Assembly: GCA_050260415.1 (NCBI GenBank)
Contig: JBLNCE010000195.1
Location: forward strand, 1 to 29,580
Source: JBLNCE01 sp050260415
Lineage (GTDB): Bacteria > Bacillota > UBA4882 > JAAYXC01
Direction of reading: 5' to 3'
DNA length: 29,580 bases
Every line of letters begins with the position of its first letter. Position 1 is the first letter of the stretch. The notes under the pieces are model-generated. The model saw only the letters and a program-made list of their open reading frames with translations, had not been told where the DNA came from and did not search any database. The translations under genes were made by a program, and so were the position numbers. This document shows, piece by piece, positions 6,890 through 14,679 of this stretch.

Positions 6890-8698
6890 ATGCTCCAACA
6901 AGCCGAGCAGATTTTGAAGAAGTATTACGGCTTCCCATCCTTCCGGGAAGGCCAGGCCAGGATCCTCACCGGCATCCTCGGCGGCCGCGACACCTTTGCC
7001 ATCATGCCCACCGGCGCTGGAAAATCGATCTGCTTCCAGATCCCGGCCTTGCTCTTCCCCGGGGTCACCATCGTGATTTCGCCTTTGATCTCGCTCATGA
7101 AGGATCAGATCGACGCTCTGAACAGCCTCGGCATCCCGGCCGCCTGCATCAACAGTTCCCTGACCCCCCGCGAGGTCAGGGAACGCATGGGCAAGGCCAA
7201 GGCCGGTGTCTATAAGCTTTTATATGTCGCCCCGGAGCGGCTGGAAGTGGATTCCTTCGCCGAACTGGCACAGTCGTTGACCATTCCCTTCCTCGCCATC
7301 GACGAAGCGCATTGCGTCTCGCAGTGGGGCCATGATTTCCGGCCCAGTTACCTCCGCATCGGACCCTTTATCGACCGGCTGAACCCCCGTCCCGTGGTGG
7401 CGGCCTTTACCGCCACAGCCACTCCGGAGGTAAAGGAGGATATCGTCAAGTTGCTTTCCCTCAAGGATCCGGGGATGGTGGTCACCGGTTTCAACCGCGC
7501 CAATCTCTCCTTTTCCGTGATCCGCGGGGAAAACAAGCGCGATTTCGTCGTGAGGTATATTGCCGACAATCCTGGTCATAGCGGGATCGTTTACGCCGCC
7601 ACCCGCAAGGAGGTCGACCAGGTTTACGCCTTGCTCAGCCGGAGCGGGGTGCCGGTGGGGAAATACCATGCCGGCTTGTCCGACGCGGAACGGAAACGGA
7701 ATCAGGAAGCGTTCATCTACGATGACATCAAGGTCATGGTCGCCACCAACGCATTTGGGATGGGCATTGATAAATCGAACGTCCGTTTCGTAATTCACTA
7801 CAACCTGCCCAAGAATATGGAGGCCTATTATCAGGAGGCCGGACGGGCCGGCCGGGACGGGGAACCGAGCGAGTGCATCCTGTTGTTCGCGCCCCAGGAT
7901 ATCTTCATCCAGAAATACCTCATTGAGCAGACCGTCTTCTCGCCGGCGCGGAAAAGCAACGAATACAAGAAGCTCCAGACGATGATCGACTACGCCCATT
8001 GCTCCCGGTGCCTGCGCCAATTCATCCTGGCGTATTTCGGGGAGGAAGGCGCCCCGCGGCAATGCGGCAATTGCGGGAACTGCAACGATGAAACGGAGCT
8101 TACCGACATTACCGTCGACGCGCAGAAGATACTCTCCTGTATCGTCAGGATGCGGGAACGATTCGGGGTCGCGACCGTGGCGGCGGTGCTCAAGGGGTCG
8201 GCCACCCAAAAAGTGCGGCGGATGCGGTTTGATGCACTCCCCACCTACGGCGCGCTGCGCGATATGCCGCTTTCCCAGATCAAGGACCTGATCAATCGCC
8301 TGATCGCTGAGGATTATCTCTATCTGACCGAGGGCAAGTATCCGGTGGTCAAGCTGAGACCAACGGCCCTCGGCGTATTGAGGAACGAAACCTCCGTCCG
8401 GCAACGCGTCGTCAACCGCCAAGCCAAACTGGTCCAGGACAATGCGCTCTTTGATACCCTCCGTAGACTGAGACGGGACATCGCCGCCCGGGAAGGCGTG
8501 CCTCCTTATATTATCTTTGCCGACAGCACCCTGCGGGAGATGGCAGGGCATCTTCCCACCACCACCAAAGCGTTGCTGGGAATCAAGGGCGTCGGCCAGG
8601 CAAAACTCGAGAAGTACGGCGCCATGTTTCTGAAAGCGATTCAAGAACACCTCGCGGAGGGGGCCGGAACGGACTCGCGTCCCAAGACCCATGATTAA
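6890..8698 (+). CDS. recQ: ATP-dependent DNA helicase RecQ
   Basis: A 602-residue 3'-5' superfamily 2 helicase acting in recombination and replication-fork repair. Motif 0 is FPSFREGQ, Walker A is TGAGKS (41-46) and motif II is DEAH (138-141), followed by CVSQWGHDFRPSY, the RecQ aromatic-rich loop. Motif III is TATAT and motif VI is QEAGRAGRDG. A zinc-binding region follows (CSRCLRQFILAYFGE, then CGNCGNC), then the winged-helix RQC domain and a C-terminal HRDC domain near residues 505-590 (LREMAGHLPTT, LLGIKGVGQAKLEKYG). The domain order and length match E. coli RecQ. The ATG has GGAGG at about 6878-6882 in its favour. It is transcribed alone and no neighbour is repair-related. Confidence 0.97.
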   Translation: MLQQAEQILKKYYGFPSFREGQARILTGILGGRDTFAIMPTGAGKSICFQIPALLFPGVTIVISPLISLMKDQIDALNSLGIPAACINSSLTPREVRERMGKAKAGVYKLLYVAPERLEVDSFAELAQSLTIPFLAIDEAHCVSQWGHDFRPSYLRIGPFIDRLNPRPVVAAFTATATPEVKEDIVKLLSLKDPGMVVTGFNRANLSFSVIRGENKRDFVVRYIADNPGHSGIVYAATRKEVDQVYALLSRSGVPVGKYHAGLSDAERKRNQEAFIYDDIKVMVATNAFGMGIDKSNVRFVIHYNLPKNMEAYYQEAGRAGRDGEPSECILLFAPQDIFIQKYLIEQTVFSPARKSNEYKKLQTMIDYAHCSRCLRQFILAYFGEEGAPRQCGNCGNCNDETELTDITVDAQKILSCIVRMRERFGVATVAAVLKGSATQKVRRMRFDALPTYGALRDMPLSQIKDLINRLIAEDYLYLTEGKYPVVKLRPTALGVLRNETSVRQRVVNRQAKLVQDNALFDTLRRLRRDIAAREGVPPYIIFADSTLREMAGHLPTTTKALLGIKGVGQAKLEKYGAMFLKAIQEHLAEGAGTDSRPKTHD

Positions 8699-8730
8699 CG
8701 AACTCCAGTCGTGACGTAGGTCAAGATCCG

Positions 8731-8760
8731 TTGACAGATGGTCGATTATGGAGTTAGATT
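8731..8760 (+). promoter_or_regulatory. Candidate promoter of the decayed GGDEF-HD gene
   Basis: TTGACA (8731-8736) and TAGATT (8755-8760) are separated by 18 bases, about 70 bases before the ATG at 8833. A hairpin (TGCCGCGCC at 8784-8792 pairing with GGCGCGGCA at 8801-8809) lies in the leader. Confidence 0.5.
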
Positions 8761-8832
8761 GAATCATAGACGGCGTTGCCGGATGCCGCGCCCGGAAACC
8801 GGCGCGGCACTTGGCATATTTGGGGGATCCCG

Positions 8833-10083
8833 ATGGAATGGTTCGTTTATGTGCTCGCTTGTATTCTCATCTGCCTGGTCACCCTGATCGTCATCGGGTT
8901 TATCCAGAGGGAGTTCAAGAAGCACCTAATCCTCTGGAGCCTGGCTTGCGGGACGTATTTCCTCGGCTATGTCTCCTTGTTTGAAATCCATCCCGTCTTC
9001 AAGAGGGTCGTGCATCCCATCTTCTTGACCCTCGGCAGGCCTTTGTCTTGCACGGGGTCCTTGTCTACCTGGACAGGGCCATGCAGACCGCCTGGGCTTA
9101 CCTCTTCGGCTTTGCCGTGGCCCGGGTAACCTGCGGCTCATTGGCCGCCTGGGCTTCACCAGAAACGAACTCCTGGCGATGGATCGAGACGGCCTGGTCT
9201 CGATCGGTTTGGGCAGGCGGCAGACGTATCCGGAAGGGAAGGATTAGGCCAGGCGCAGGTTCGAAACCGAGTATCTGACAAAGGAAGGCGCCAAGGTTTC
9301 CGTGGAGGTCAGCGCCCATACCTTCAGACTCCACGGCCGGACCGTGACCATGTCCATCGTCCGCGACATCACGGAGCGCAAACACGCCGAGGCCCGGATC
9401 CAATACCTGGCCTGGCACGACGACTTGACGGGCCTCAATATCGGGTTTTCTTCGAGCGTGAGTTAAAACAACTTAATGTGCTCGAGAACCTGCCCTTGAG
9501 TCTGATCATGGCCGACTTGAACGGATTGAAACTCGCCAACGATCTCTTCGGCCACGACCAGGGCGATGCTTTGCTGATTGCCTTCGGCGGGATCCTGCGG
9601 CAGGTCAGCCCAAGAGACGCCGTCGTTATCCGGTGGGGTGAAGACGAATTCGTCCTGTTGATGCCCAAAACGGATGAATATGCGGCGCAGCAGGTAGCCA
9701 GGCAGATCACCATCTTCTGCGAGGAAGCGCTGCCGACGCTCATGGGGCTGAGCGTCGCCTTGGGCGTCGCCACCGCCACCAAGCTTGAAGCCGTGACGCA
9801 TCTGCTCAAGACGGCGGAAGATCGCATGTACAGGCACAAATTCCTCGAACAGAGGAGTTCGCGCAGTTTTTCCACACGGTTCATGCAAAAAGCGCTCGAG
9901 AAGAAAAGCCACGAAACCGAGGGGCATTGTGAAAGATTGCAGTGCATGAGCGTGAGGGTCGGCCAAGCGCTTGGCTTGAGCAACAGCGAGATTGACGAGT
10001 TGTCCCTGGTCGCCGTGCTCCACGATATTGGCAAATTGACTATCCCCGATCAGATTCTGGCCAAACCAGGGACCCGGGGATGA
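8833..10083 (+). pseudogene. Decayed PAS-GGDEF-HD-GYP signalling protein
   Basis: Conceptual reading across frames gives a membrane N-terminus (MEWFVYVLACILICLVTLIV), then a PAS domain (LGFTRNELLAMD, EYLTKEGAKVSVEVSAHTF, SIVRDITERKHAEARIQYL). A diguanylate cyclase domain follows (AWHDDLTGL, LIMADLNGLKLANDLFGHD, RWGEDEFVLLMP), then the start of an HD-GYP phosphodiesterase (HCERLQCM, VAVLHDIGKLTIPDQILAKPG). Frame changes are needed near 9040, 9125 and 9435, and TAG interrupts the PAS domain at 9245-9247. The HD-GYP domain stops a few residues after HDIGK, where a palindromic repeat begins at 10073. The cyclase signature is WGEDEF rather than GGDEF. The intact 3' half (9478-10083) might still be translated, but the gene as a whole looks non-functional. 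The original role would have been c-di-GMP turnover. Confidence 0.85.
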
Positions 10084-10092
10084 ATCCCCGGG
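10073..10092. repeat. Palindrome terminating the GGDEF-HD remnant
   Basis: CCCGGGGA (10073-10080) and TCCCCGGG (10085-10092) flank TGAA. The HD-GYP coding sequence is lost exactly where this element starts, so it probably marks the boundary of a deletion or small insertion. Confidence 0.7.
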
Positions 10093-10158
10093 CTACACCT
10101 GTATAAACTTTCTGGCTATGTTCTGGATAACGGTTGATCCTGCTGCTGTAGATGCTCG

Positions 10159-10302
10159 GGCCGACGGCGCCCTGAGAGGACGCCGCTACACAAAGGCAGG
10201 CAAGCCATCCTGGCTATGGGGAAAGATCGAGATCCGGTTCCTAGGGCATTTATGCCCTTGCCAGATCTAGTGTAGCGGTAGGCTCTCAGCCTACCGTCGG
10301 CT
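10159..10302. repeat. Inverted pair of 33-nt GTGTAGCGG...CCGTCGGC repeats
   Basis: 10270-10302 reads GTGTAGCGG, TAGG, CTCTCAG, CCTA, CCGTCGGC with a spacer base or two. The reverse complement of 10159-10191 has the same framework with CGTCC and GGCGC in the variable arms. The arms change in a compensatory way in both copies, so each is a conserved-ended hairpin. The two copies face each other about 80 bases apart. There is no gene between the GGDEF-HD remnant and the LysM gene. Confidence 0.65.
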
Positions 10303-10430
10303 TTCTAAAGCCCTATCCGGCCCGCTTTGGGACATCTCTTCGACAGGATGTCGGTAAGCCTGCGAAAGCAAGGATGGCTCAGAGCAGGCCATGTCCGTCG
10401 CTGGGCTTTTACCCCTCCTGGGTGGACATG

Positions 10431-10470
10431 ACAGGGTTCGGACAGACTTCGAAGCTCAACCGAACCCTGT
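10431..10470 (-). terminator. Hairpin just after the LysM gene stop
   Basis: ACAGGGTTCGG (10431-10441) and CCGAACCCTGT (10460-10470) form a perfect 11-bp stem with an 18-base loop, one base beyond the minus-strand stop codon. No U-tract follows on the minus strand, so it may stabilise the 3' end rather than terminate transcription by itself. Confidence 0.5.
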
Positions 10471-10471
10471 A

Positions 10472-11227
10472 TTATTGACAAACACGCCCGATGCTTCGCA
10501 GAATCGTGATACCCCCGCGGCCGATGGTGGTTCTGATCGCCCGGATCTCAAGCACCGCGTTGCTGGGCACCTGTTCGGGAATGATGCGCGTCCCGGCCCA
10601 GGTGATCTGATTATCGGTCTGGATGGACTGCAATATGACGGCGTAGACGTTCGGCTGGATGCCGGGCGCCACGGCGGGAAAGACGACCTGACCGAGATAG
10701 GCGTCGAAATCGCCCAACTCGGACGGCGGCGGCAGGCTGGTGGCGGCAAAGGTGACACTGACCGCGTCCGTCGCGGGGGCGGTCGGTTTGATCAGGGCAA
10801 CACCGCCCGGAAAGAGCTGGCTCGGCGGAATCTCCGCGCCCAAGGGCAGCGTCACGCAACAGAGGGCGCCGGGCGCGGGGGGAAGGGTTGGTATGCAGAC
10901 GATCTGGCCGATCTGCAGTTGGTTCGGATCGGCCTGCGGATTGGCCGCCAGCAATGCCTGTAGCGTTACGTTAAAACGCTGTGCAAGCGCGAAGAAGGTA
11001 TCGCCCGGTTGAATGCTGTAAAGGATTCCGTTCGGACAGGCGCCGCGCGGTCCTGGGACGCAGATCACCTGGCCGATCTGGAGATTCAGCGGTTCGATGC
11101 CGGGATTGGCCGCGATGATGGCGTCCACGGTCGTGCCAAAACGGGCCGCGATGGCGGACAGGGTGTCGCCGGGCTGGATTTCGTACAGGCTACCGGTGGG
11201 GCAAAAGGGAGCCTGGGAAAGCTGCAT
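10472..11227 (-). CDS. Tandem LysM-domain protein (251 aa)
   Basis: The preferred start is the ATG at 11227 (MQLSQAPFCPTGSLY), with GGAG about 12 bases upstream. The longer in-frame extension lacks a ribosome site. Two LysM peptidoglycan-binding modules occupy residues about 14-57 and 66-110 (YEIQPGDTLSAIAARFGTT, IGQVICVPG; YSIQPGDTFFALAQRFNVT, IGQIVCIPT). Each module is preceded by a Cys-Pro pair. The C-terminal 130 residues (ALIKPTAPATDAVSVTFAA, YLGQVVFPAVAPG, VYAVILQSIQTDN) look like a beta-sandwich and I do not recognise them. There is no signal peptide, as in LysM proteins that coat spores (SafA, SpoVID partners) or bind cortex peptidoglycan. A spore-envelope role is inference. Confidence 0.88.
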   Translation of the reverse strand: MQLSQAPFCPTGSLYEIQPGDTLSAIAARFGTTVDAIIAANPGIEPLNLQIGQVICVPGPRGACPNGILYSIQPGDTFFALAQRFNVTLQALLAANPQADPNQLQIGQIVCIPTLPPAPGALCCVTLPLGAEIPPSQLFPGGVALIKPTAPATDAVSVTFAATSLPPPSELGDFDAYLGQVVFPAVAPGIQPNVYAVILQSIQTDNQITWAGTRIIPEQVPSNAVLEIRAIRTTIGRGGITILRSIGRVCQ

Positions 11228-11332
11228 CTCAATCACGCTCCATTGTCGATGGTCGTTCGCCCATGGTCTCCATGGATTATATGCCGCTGGACCGGTCGGT
11301 GCCATTATGGCAATCCTTGAGGAGGTATTTCC

Positions 11333-11398
11333 ATGAGGGTATCCGAATCTAATACATCGACCGAACTCTCTCACGAAAGCGTCAAAGGCAGCCAGTAA
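11333..11398 (+). CDS. Possible leader peptide upstream of the MFS gene (21 aa)
   Basis: ATG at 11333 is preceded by GAGGAGGT at about 11319-11326, the strongest ribosome binding site in this part of the window. The short frame reads MRVSESNTSTELSHESVKGS then Q and a TAA at 11396-11398. The stop overlaps the AAAGGAG that would serve the MFS gene at 11419. The peptide is hydrophilic and of no known family. The layout resembles translational attenuators that precede drug-resistance genes, in which ribosome movement on the leader exposes the downstream ribosome site. Function is inferred only from layout. Confidence 0.45.
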   Translation: MRVSESNTSTELSHESVKGSQ

Positions 11399-11414
11399 AG
11401 GAGCTTTCGAAAGC
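11374..11414 (+). promoter_or_regulatory. Alternative hairpins around the MFS ribosome site
   Basis: CGAAAGC (11374-11380), inside the leader peptide frame, can pair with GCTTTCG (11403-11409), enclosing the AAAGGAG at 11397-11403. GCTTTCG can instead fold with the CGAAAGC at 11408-11414. The second fold would shorten the unusually long 15-base gap between AAAGGAG and the ATG at 11419. Confidence 0.4.
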
Positions 11415-11418
11415 CGGG

Positions 11419-12726
11419 ATGTCTATGTCAGAGCCAAAGGGAAGGATGCCATTGACTAAAGAGAGACTCCTTTTTGTCTACACCCTCAACCAGTCCTTCC
11501 ATTGGTTCATCGTCGGCCTCATTATCCCGGTGCTTTCTTTGCTACAACTGGACAAAGGGTTGAACCTTTTTCAGATCGGCGTGATAGGCGCCCTGTACTC
11601 GGGCACGACCCTCCTGCTCGAGCTGCCCACAGGCGGTCTGGCGGACGCGATCGGACGCAAAGAAGTCTATCTGGCTTCGCTCAGCACGACCTTCCTGGCG
11701 GTCCTGGTCATCGCGGCTGGCACCGGCTTTTGGCCGGTTGCCGTCGGGTTCGTGCTATTCGGGATCGGGAGGGCGCTGTCCTCCGGGACTATCGACGCCT
11801 GGTTCGTGGACGAGTTCAAACGTTTGGTCCCGGAAGGTAACTTGCAGAAGGCCACCGCGCTGGTAAACGTCTTCATCCCGATCGGCCTTTGCGTCGGTGC
11901 TTTGTTCGGCGGGATTCTGCCCATGACTTTGGGGCGGTATTTATCCGGCGCGCACCGGCTGGGAGTCTATGACGCCAATCTGTTCGCCAAGGCGGCGTTG
12001 CTGGCGGTGCAGTTTGTTCTGACTATCACGCTCGTACGTGAACCCGCCCACGCGGACGGCCGGCCCGGGGTCGCAGACGGACTAAGGATGACCCCGCGGA
12101 TCCTGCGGACCGCCGTGACATACGGGCTCAAAAAACGGGTGGTTCTTCTCCTGCTCCTGACGACCCTGGCCTGGGGGTTCGGCTTTGCGGGACTGGAAAA
12201 TTTCTGGCAGCCACGCGTCAAAGCGATCCTGGGCGATAGTACGCAGACGTGGATCTTCGGTGTGCTCTCGGCGGGCTACTTCCTGTCGGGATCCTTGGGC
12301 AGCCTGCTTGTTACCGCTCTCTGCCGCGTATTCAAGGAGCGATACGAGTTGGTTCTCTTTTGGTCCCGCACGGCGATGGGGGCGCTCTTCCTCGCCTTGG
12401 CGCGGCAGAAGGGGATCGCCGGTTTCTCCGTATTCTACCTGGCTCTATTCATGGTGAACGGGATGACTAACTCGCCGCATCTGGCCGTCTTTCATCGGGA
12501 AGTACCCGACGAGACCAGGGCCACCATGCTGTCCTTCGATTCGCTCTGCCTGAGCGCCGGCGGCTTGCTGGGCGCGCTGCTCATGGGATACCTCGCCGAC
12601 GCTTACTCGATTCCCGCGAGCTGGCTTGTGGGAGCGGGTGTGATCGGGGCTTCTGGAATTCCATATTTGCTTGCGGCCCGCCGTGTCAAGCGCACGGAGG
12701 AAGGCATTTTCACACTACTTCGATAG
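11419..12726 (+). CDS. Major facilitator superfamily transporter
   Basis: A 435-residue inner-membrane protein with about twelve hydrophobic segments, the usual MFS length. The signature between helices 2 and 3 is GGLADAIGRKEVYLASL, matching the G-x-L-aD-r-x-G-r-k consensus. A related loop, MGYLADAYSIP, lies before the final helices. The N-terminal segment (LLFVYTLNQSFHWFIVGLII) and the ELPTGGLADAIGR run resemble drug-exporting or uncharacterised MFS members such as those annotated as tetracycline-like exporters. The substrate cannot be inferred. A small leader ORF and hairpins precede it (11333-11414), which would suit an inducible exporter. Several ATG codons lie close together at 11419 and 11425, and either could be the start. 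Confidence 0.93.
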   Translation: MSMSEPKGRMPLTKERLLFVYTLNQSFHWFIVGLIIPVLSLLQLDKGLNLFQIGVIGALYSGTTLLLELPTGGLADAIGRKEVYLASLSTTFLAVLVIAAGTGFWPVAVGFVLFGIGRALSSGTIDAWFVDEFKRLVPEGNLQKATALVNVFIPIGLCVGALFGGILPMTLGRYLSGAHRLGVYDANLFAKAALLAVQFVLTITLVREPAHADGRPGVADGLRMTPRILRTAVTYGLKKRVVLLLLLTTLAWGFGFAGLENFWQPRVKAILGDSTQTWIFGVLSAGYFLSGSLGSLLVTALCRVFKERYELVLFWSRTAMGALFLALARQKGIAGFSVFYLALFMVNGMTNSPHLAVFHREVPDETRATMLSFDSLCLSAGGLLGALLMGYLADAYSIPASWLVGAGVIGASGIPYLLAARRVKRTEEGIFTLLR

Positions 12727-12752
12727 CGTTATGCTAAAGAGGAGGAAGGCCA

Positions 12753-13850
12753 ATGAGCTGGCGGTTATTTAGATTTTCCCTGTTAGTGAGCACGGTGAGC
12801 TTCCTGCTTGTCCTGAGCCTCGGCTTGATCTTGGCTGAGGCGCCGGCGGCTTCGGCATTACCGACACCCACTTCACCGTTGAAACCCGGCATCTGGACCA
12901 GCGCCGCGGAACTGGCCAAGGTTCCCATGGCGGGGCCGGGTTGGGAGGCCGTCCTGCACGCCGCGGACGTGGCGGATCCCGCATACGCGACCGTGGCCAA
13001 TCAAAACAGCAATAACAACGTGGACATTCTAGCCGCGGGCATTGTCTACGCCAGGACGGGGGAGAAGAAGTACCGGGACAAGGTCGTGGCGGCGGCGGAA
13101 AAACTTGCCGCGGGCGGGAAACCCGCCGAGAACACTCTGGCCTGGGCCAGGGAGACCGGTGCTTACGTCATGGCGGCGGATCTGGCCGGCTACCGGTCGC
13201 CGCAGTTCGAGACCTGGCTCCGTGATATGGCCGAGGTGTACGTGGCATCCGACGGCAGGACGCTGCGTAAGATGTTCGAGGCGCGGCCGAACAACTGGGG
13301 GACCAACGCCTTCGGCGCCCTGGCGGCCATCTATGCCTACCTTGGCGATACCAAAGCCTTGGCGGAGATCCGCGGTTATATCGTACAGGGAATCACCGGA
13401 CCCAACCCGGGTTATGTTTTCGGTGAGGACCTTTCCTGGCACGCCGATCCGGCTAATCCGCGCCTGATTAACCCGAAGGGCGCGGTCAAGGAAGGCTTGA
13501 ACATCGACGGTTTCGTCCCCGACGACATGCGCCGCGGCGGCTCTTTCAAGAACCCGCCGGCCTACACCAATTATGCTTGGGGCACGCTCCAAGGCTTCGT
13601 GGCCGGCGCCCGGATCTTGGAACGGCAGGGGATGTCCATCTGGGATGTGGGTGATAAGGCGCTCTACCGGGCGGTCTATGCGCTGCAGGTTAGGCTGGGC
13701 GAGAAGGACCCGCAGTGGCGGGCGGAGGGTGACGATCTCTGGATGCTGCCGTTCCTGGACAAGGCATACGGCACCAGTTGGTCGGGCGATCAGATGGTTT
13801 GGGGAGCGGGGAAATGCGCGGGCTGGGCGTATGTCACCCTGGCGCCGTAG
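12753..13850 (+). CDS. Secreted alginate-lyase-like protein
   Basis: GAGGAGG just upstream sets the ATG at 12753. The 365-residue product has a signal peptide (FRFSLLVSTVSFLLVLSLGL, cleavage probably after SALP or AAS-A near residue 35). The mature part is an alpha/alpha-barrel: NNNVDILAAGIVYARTGE, ARPNNWGTNAFGALAAIYAY, EDLSWHAD, and DGFVPDDMRRGG followed by YTNYAWGTLQGFVAGA. The NNWGT motif and the R-x-x-Y-x-NYA arrangement match what I know of the alginate lyase superfamily (PF05426 / PL5-like). It would act on an acidic polysaccharide outside the cytoplasmic membrane, but the substrate is unknown. It follows the MFS gene by 26 bases and may be co-transcribed. Confidence 0.75.
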   Translation: MSWRLFRFSLLVSTVSFLLVLSLGLILAEAPAASALPTPTSPLKPGIWTSAAELAKVPMAGPGWEAVLHAADVADPAYATVANQNSNNNVDILAAGIVYARTGEKKYRDKVVAAAEKLAAGGKPAENTLAWARETGAYVMAADLAGYRSPQFETWLRDMAEVYVASDGRTLRKMFEARPNNWGTNAFGALAAIYAYLGDTKALAEIRGYIVQGITGPNPGYVFGEDLSWHADPANPRLINPKGAVKEGLNIDGFVPDDMRRGGSFKNPPAYTNYAWGTLQGFVAGARILERQGMSIWDVGDKALYRAVYALQVRLGEKDPQWRAEGDDLWMLPFLDKAYGTSWSGDQMVWGAGKCAGWAYVTLAP

Positions 13851-13873
13851 GTCGGATCAGGAGCGTGTTTTGC

Positions 13874-14365
13874 GTGTCCAAGGCTAACATCCCCGTCACC
13901 CAGGCGGTGCGCGTTCTGCGCGCGGCCAACGCGGTGTTCACCGATCATCTCTACGCATACGAGGAACATGGCGGCACGGCGGTTTCCGCCCGCGAATTGG
14001 GTGTGGACGAGCATGCCGTGGTCAAGACGCTCATCATGGAGGACGAACGAAAAGACCCCCTGGTGGTACTGATGCACGGCGATCTGGAGGTCTCGACCAA
14101 GGAACTGGCCCGGGCGATCGGGGTAAAATCCATCGCGCCGTGCCGGCCCGAGATCGCGGCCAAGCACTCCGGCTATCTGGTGGGGGGGACGTCGCCCTTC
14201 GGCATCAGGAAAGCGATGCCAGTTTTTATGGAGCGGTCCATCTTGGAGTTGCCGAAGATCTACATCAACGGCGGCAGGCGGGGCTATTTAGTCGGCCTCG
14301 ACCCCGCGGAGATCGTCCGGATTCTAAACCCAACGCTGGTGCGGGTGGGGATCGGTTCTTGCTAG
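13874..14365 (+). CDS. YbaK/EbsC-type aminoacyl-tRNA deacylase
   Basis: The GTG at 13874 is chosen because AGGAG (13859-13863) lies ten bases upstream; the GTG at 13865 is too close to it. The 163-residue protein covers one YbaK domain. Hallmarks are the N-terminal helix followed by YEEHGGTAVSARELGVDEHAVVKTL, DLEVSTKELARAIG, GYLVGGTSPFGIRK (the conserved GGxSPxG loop) and MERSILELPKIYINGG. YbaK proteins hydrolyse mis-charged Cys-tRNA-Pro. The protein acts in the cytoplasm and its physical link to the lyase gene is probably incidental. Whether it prefers Cys-tRNA-Pro or another substrate cannot be told from sequence. Confidence 0.93.
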   Translation: MSKANIPVTQAVRVLRAANAVFTDHLYAYEEHGGTAVSARELGVDEHAVVKTLIMEDERKDPLVVLMHGDLEVSTKELARAIGVKSIAPCRPEIAAKHSGYLVGGTSPFGIRKAMPVFMERSILELPKIYINGGRRGYLVGLDPAEIVRILNPTLVRVGIGSC

Positions 14366-14473
14366 TCTCCGTTTCCTTGGCCATCGGACCGATTAGCGAT
14401 GCGGTCTTCGATCTTTAGCGAGCGCTCGGGGTCTACCTTTGCCCGCTTGCCGGCACGGCCTGAGAACGGCACG

Positions 14474-14543
14474 GGAGTCCGGGCACCGCAAGGCGATACC
14501 GCTTTGCGACCGGGCACTGGCTAGGTAGCCAGTCCGCGACTCC
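14474..14543 (+). ncRNA. Candidate structured RNA (three-way junction)
   Basis: The 290 bases between the YbaK and Spy-like genes have no convincing ORF. GGAGTC (14474-14479) pairs with GACTCC (14538-14543) and encloses two hairpins: CGCAAGGCG/CGCTTTGCG with a four-base loop, and ACTGGCT/AGCCAGT with an AGGT loop. The first includes a G-U pair that preserves the stem. The fold works on either strand. I could not match it to TPP, cobalamin, c-di-GMP or SAM riboswitch cores. It could be a cis-element for the downstream gene or simply an intergenic repeat. Confidence 0.35.
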
Positions 14544-14679
14544 GCTGGCAGGAGATACTTCCCCTTTTCCAGCGGCTTTTCGCCTGCCGCGGATAACGAG
14601 ACCCATACTAAATGCAGGCGGAAGGAACGGGGGCCACGCCAGGAAAGGGGGGAGTACGATCAAGAAAGTCGTTCTGCTT

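Noticed and set aside
14440..14570. Cobalamin, TPP or c-di-GMP riboswitch
   Set aside because: CTGAGA and GCAGGAGA-like words occur, but the conserved cores and order of those riboswitches are absent.
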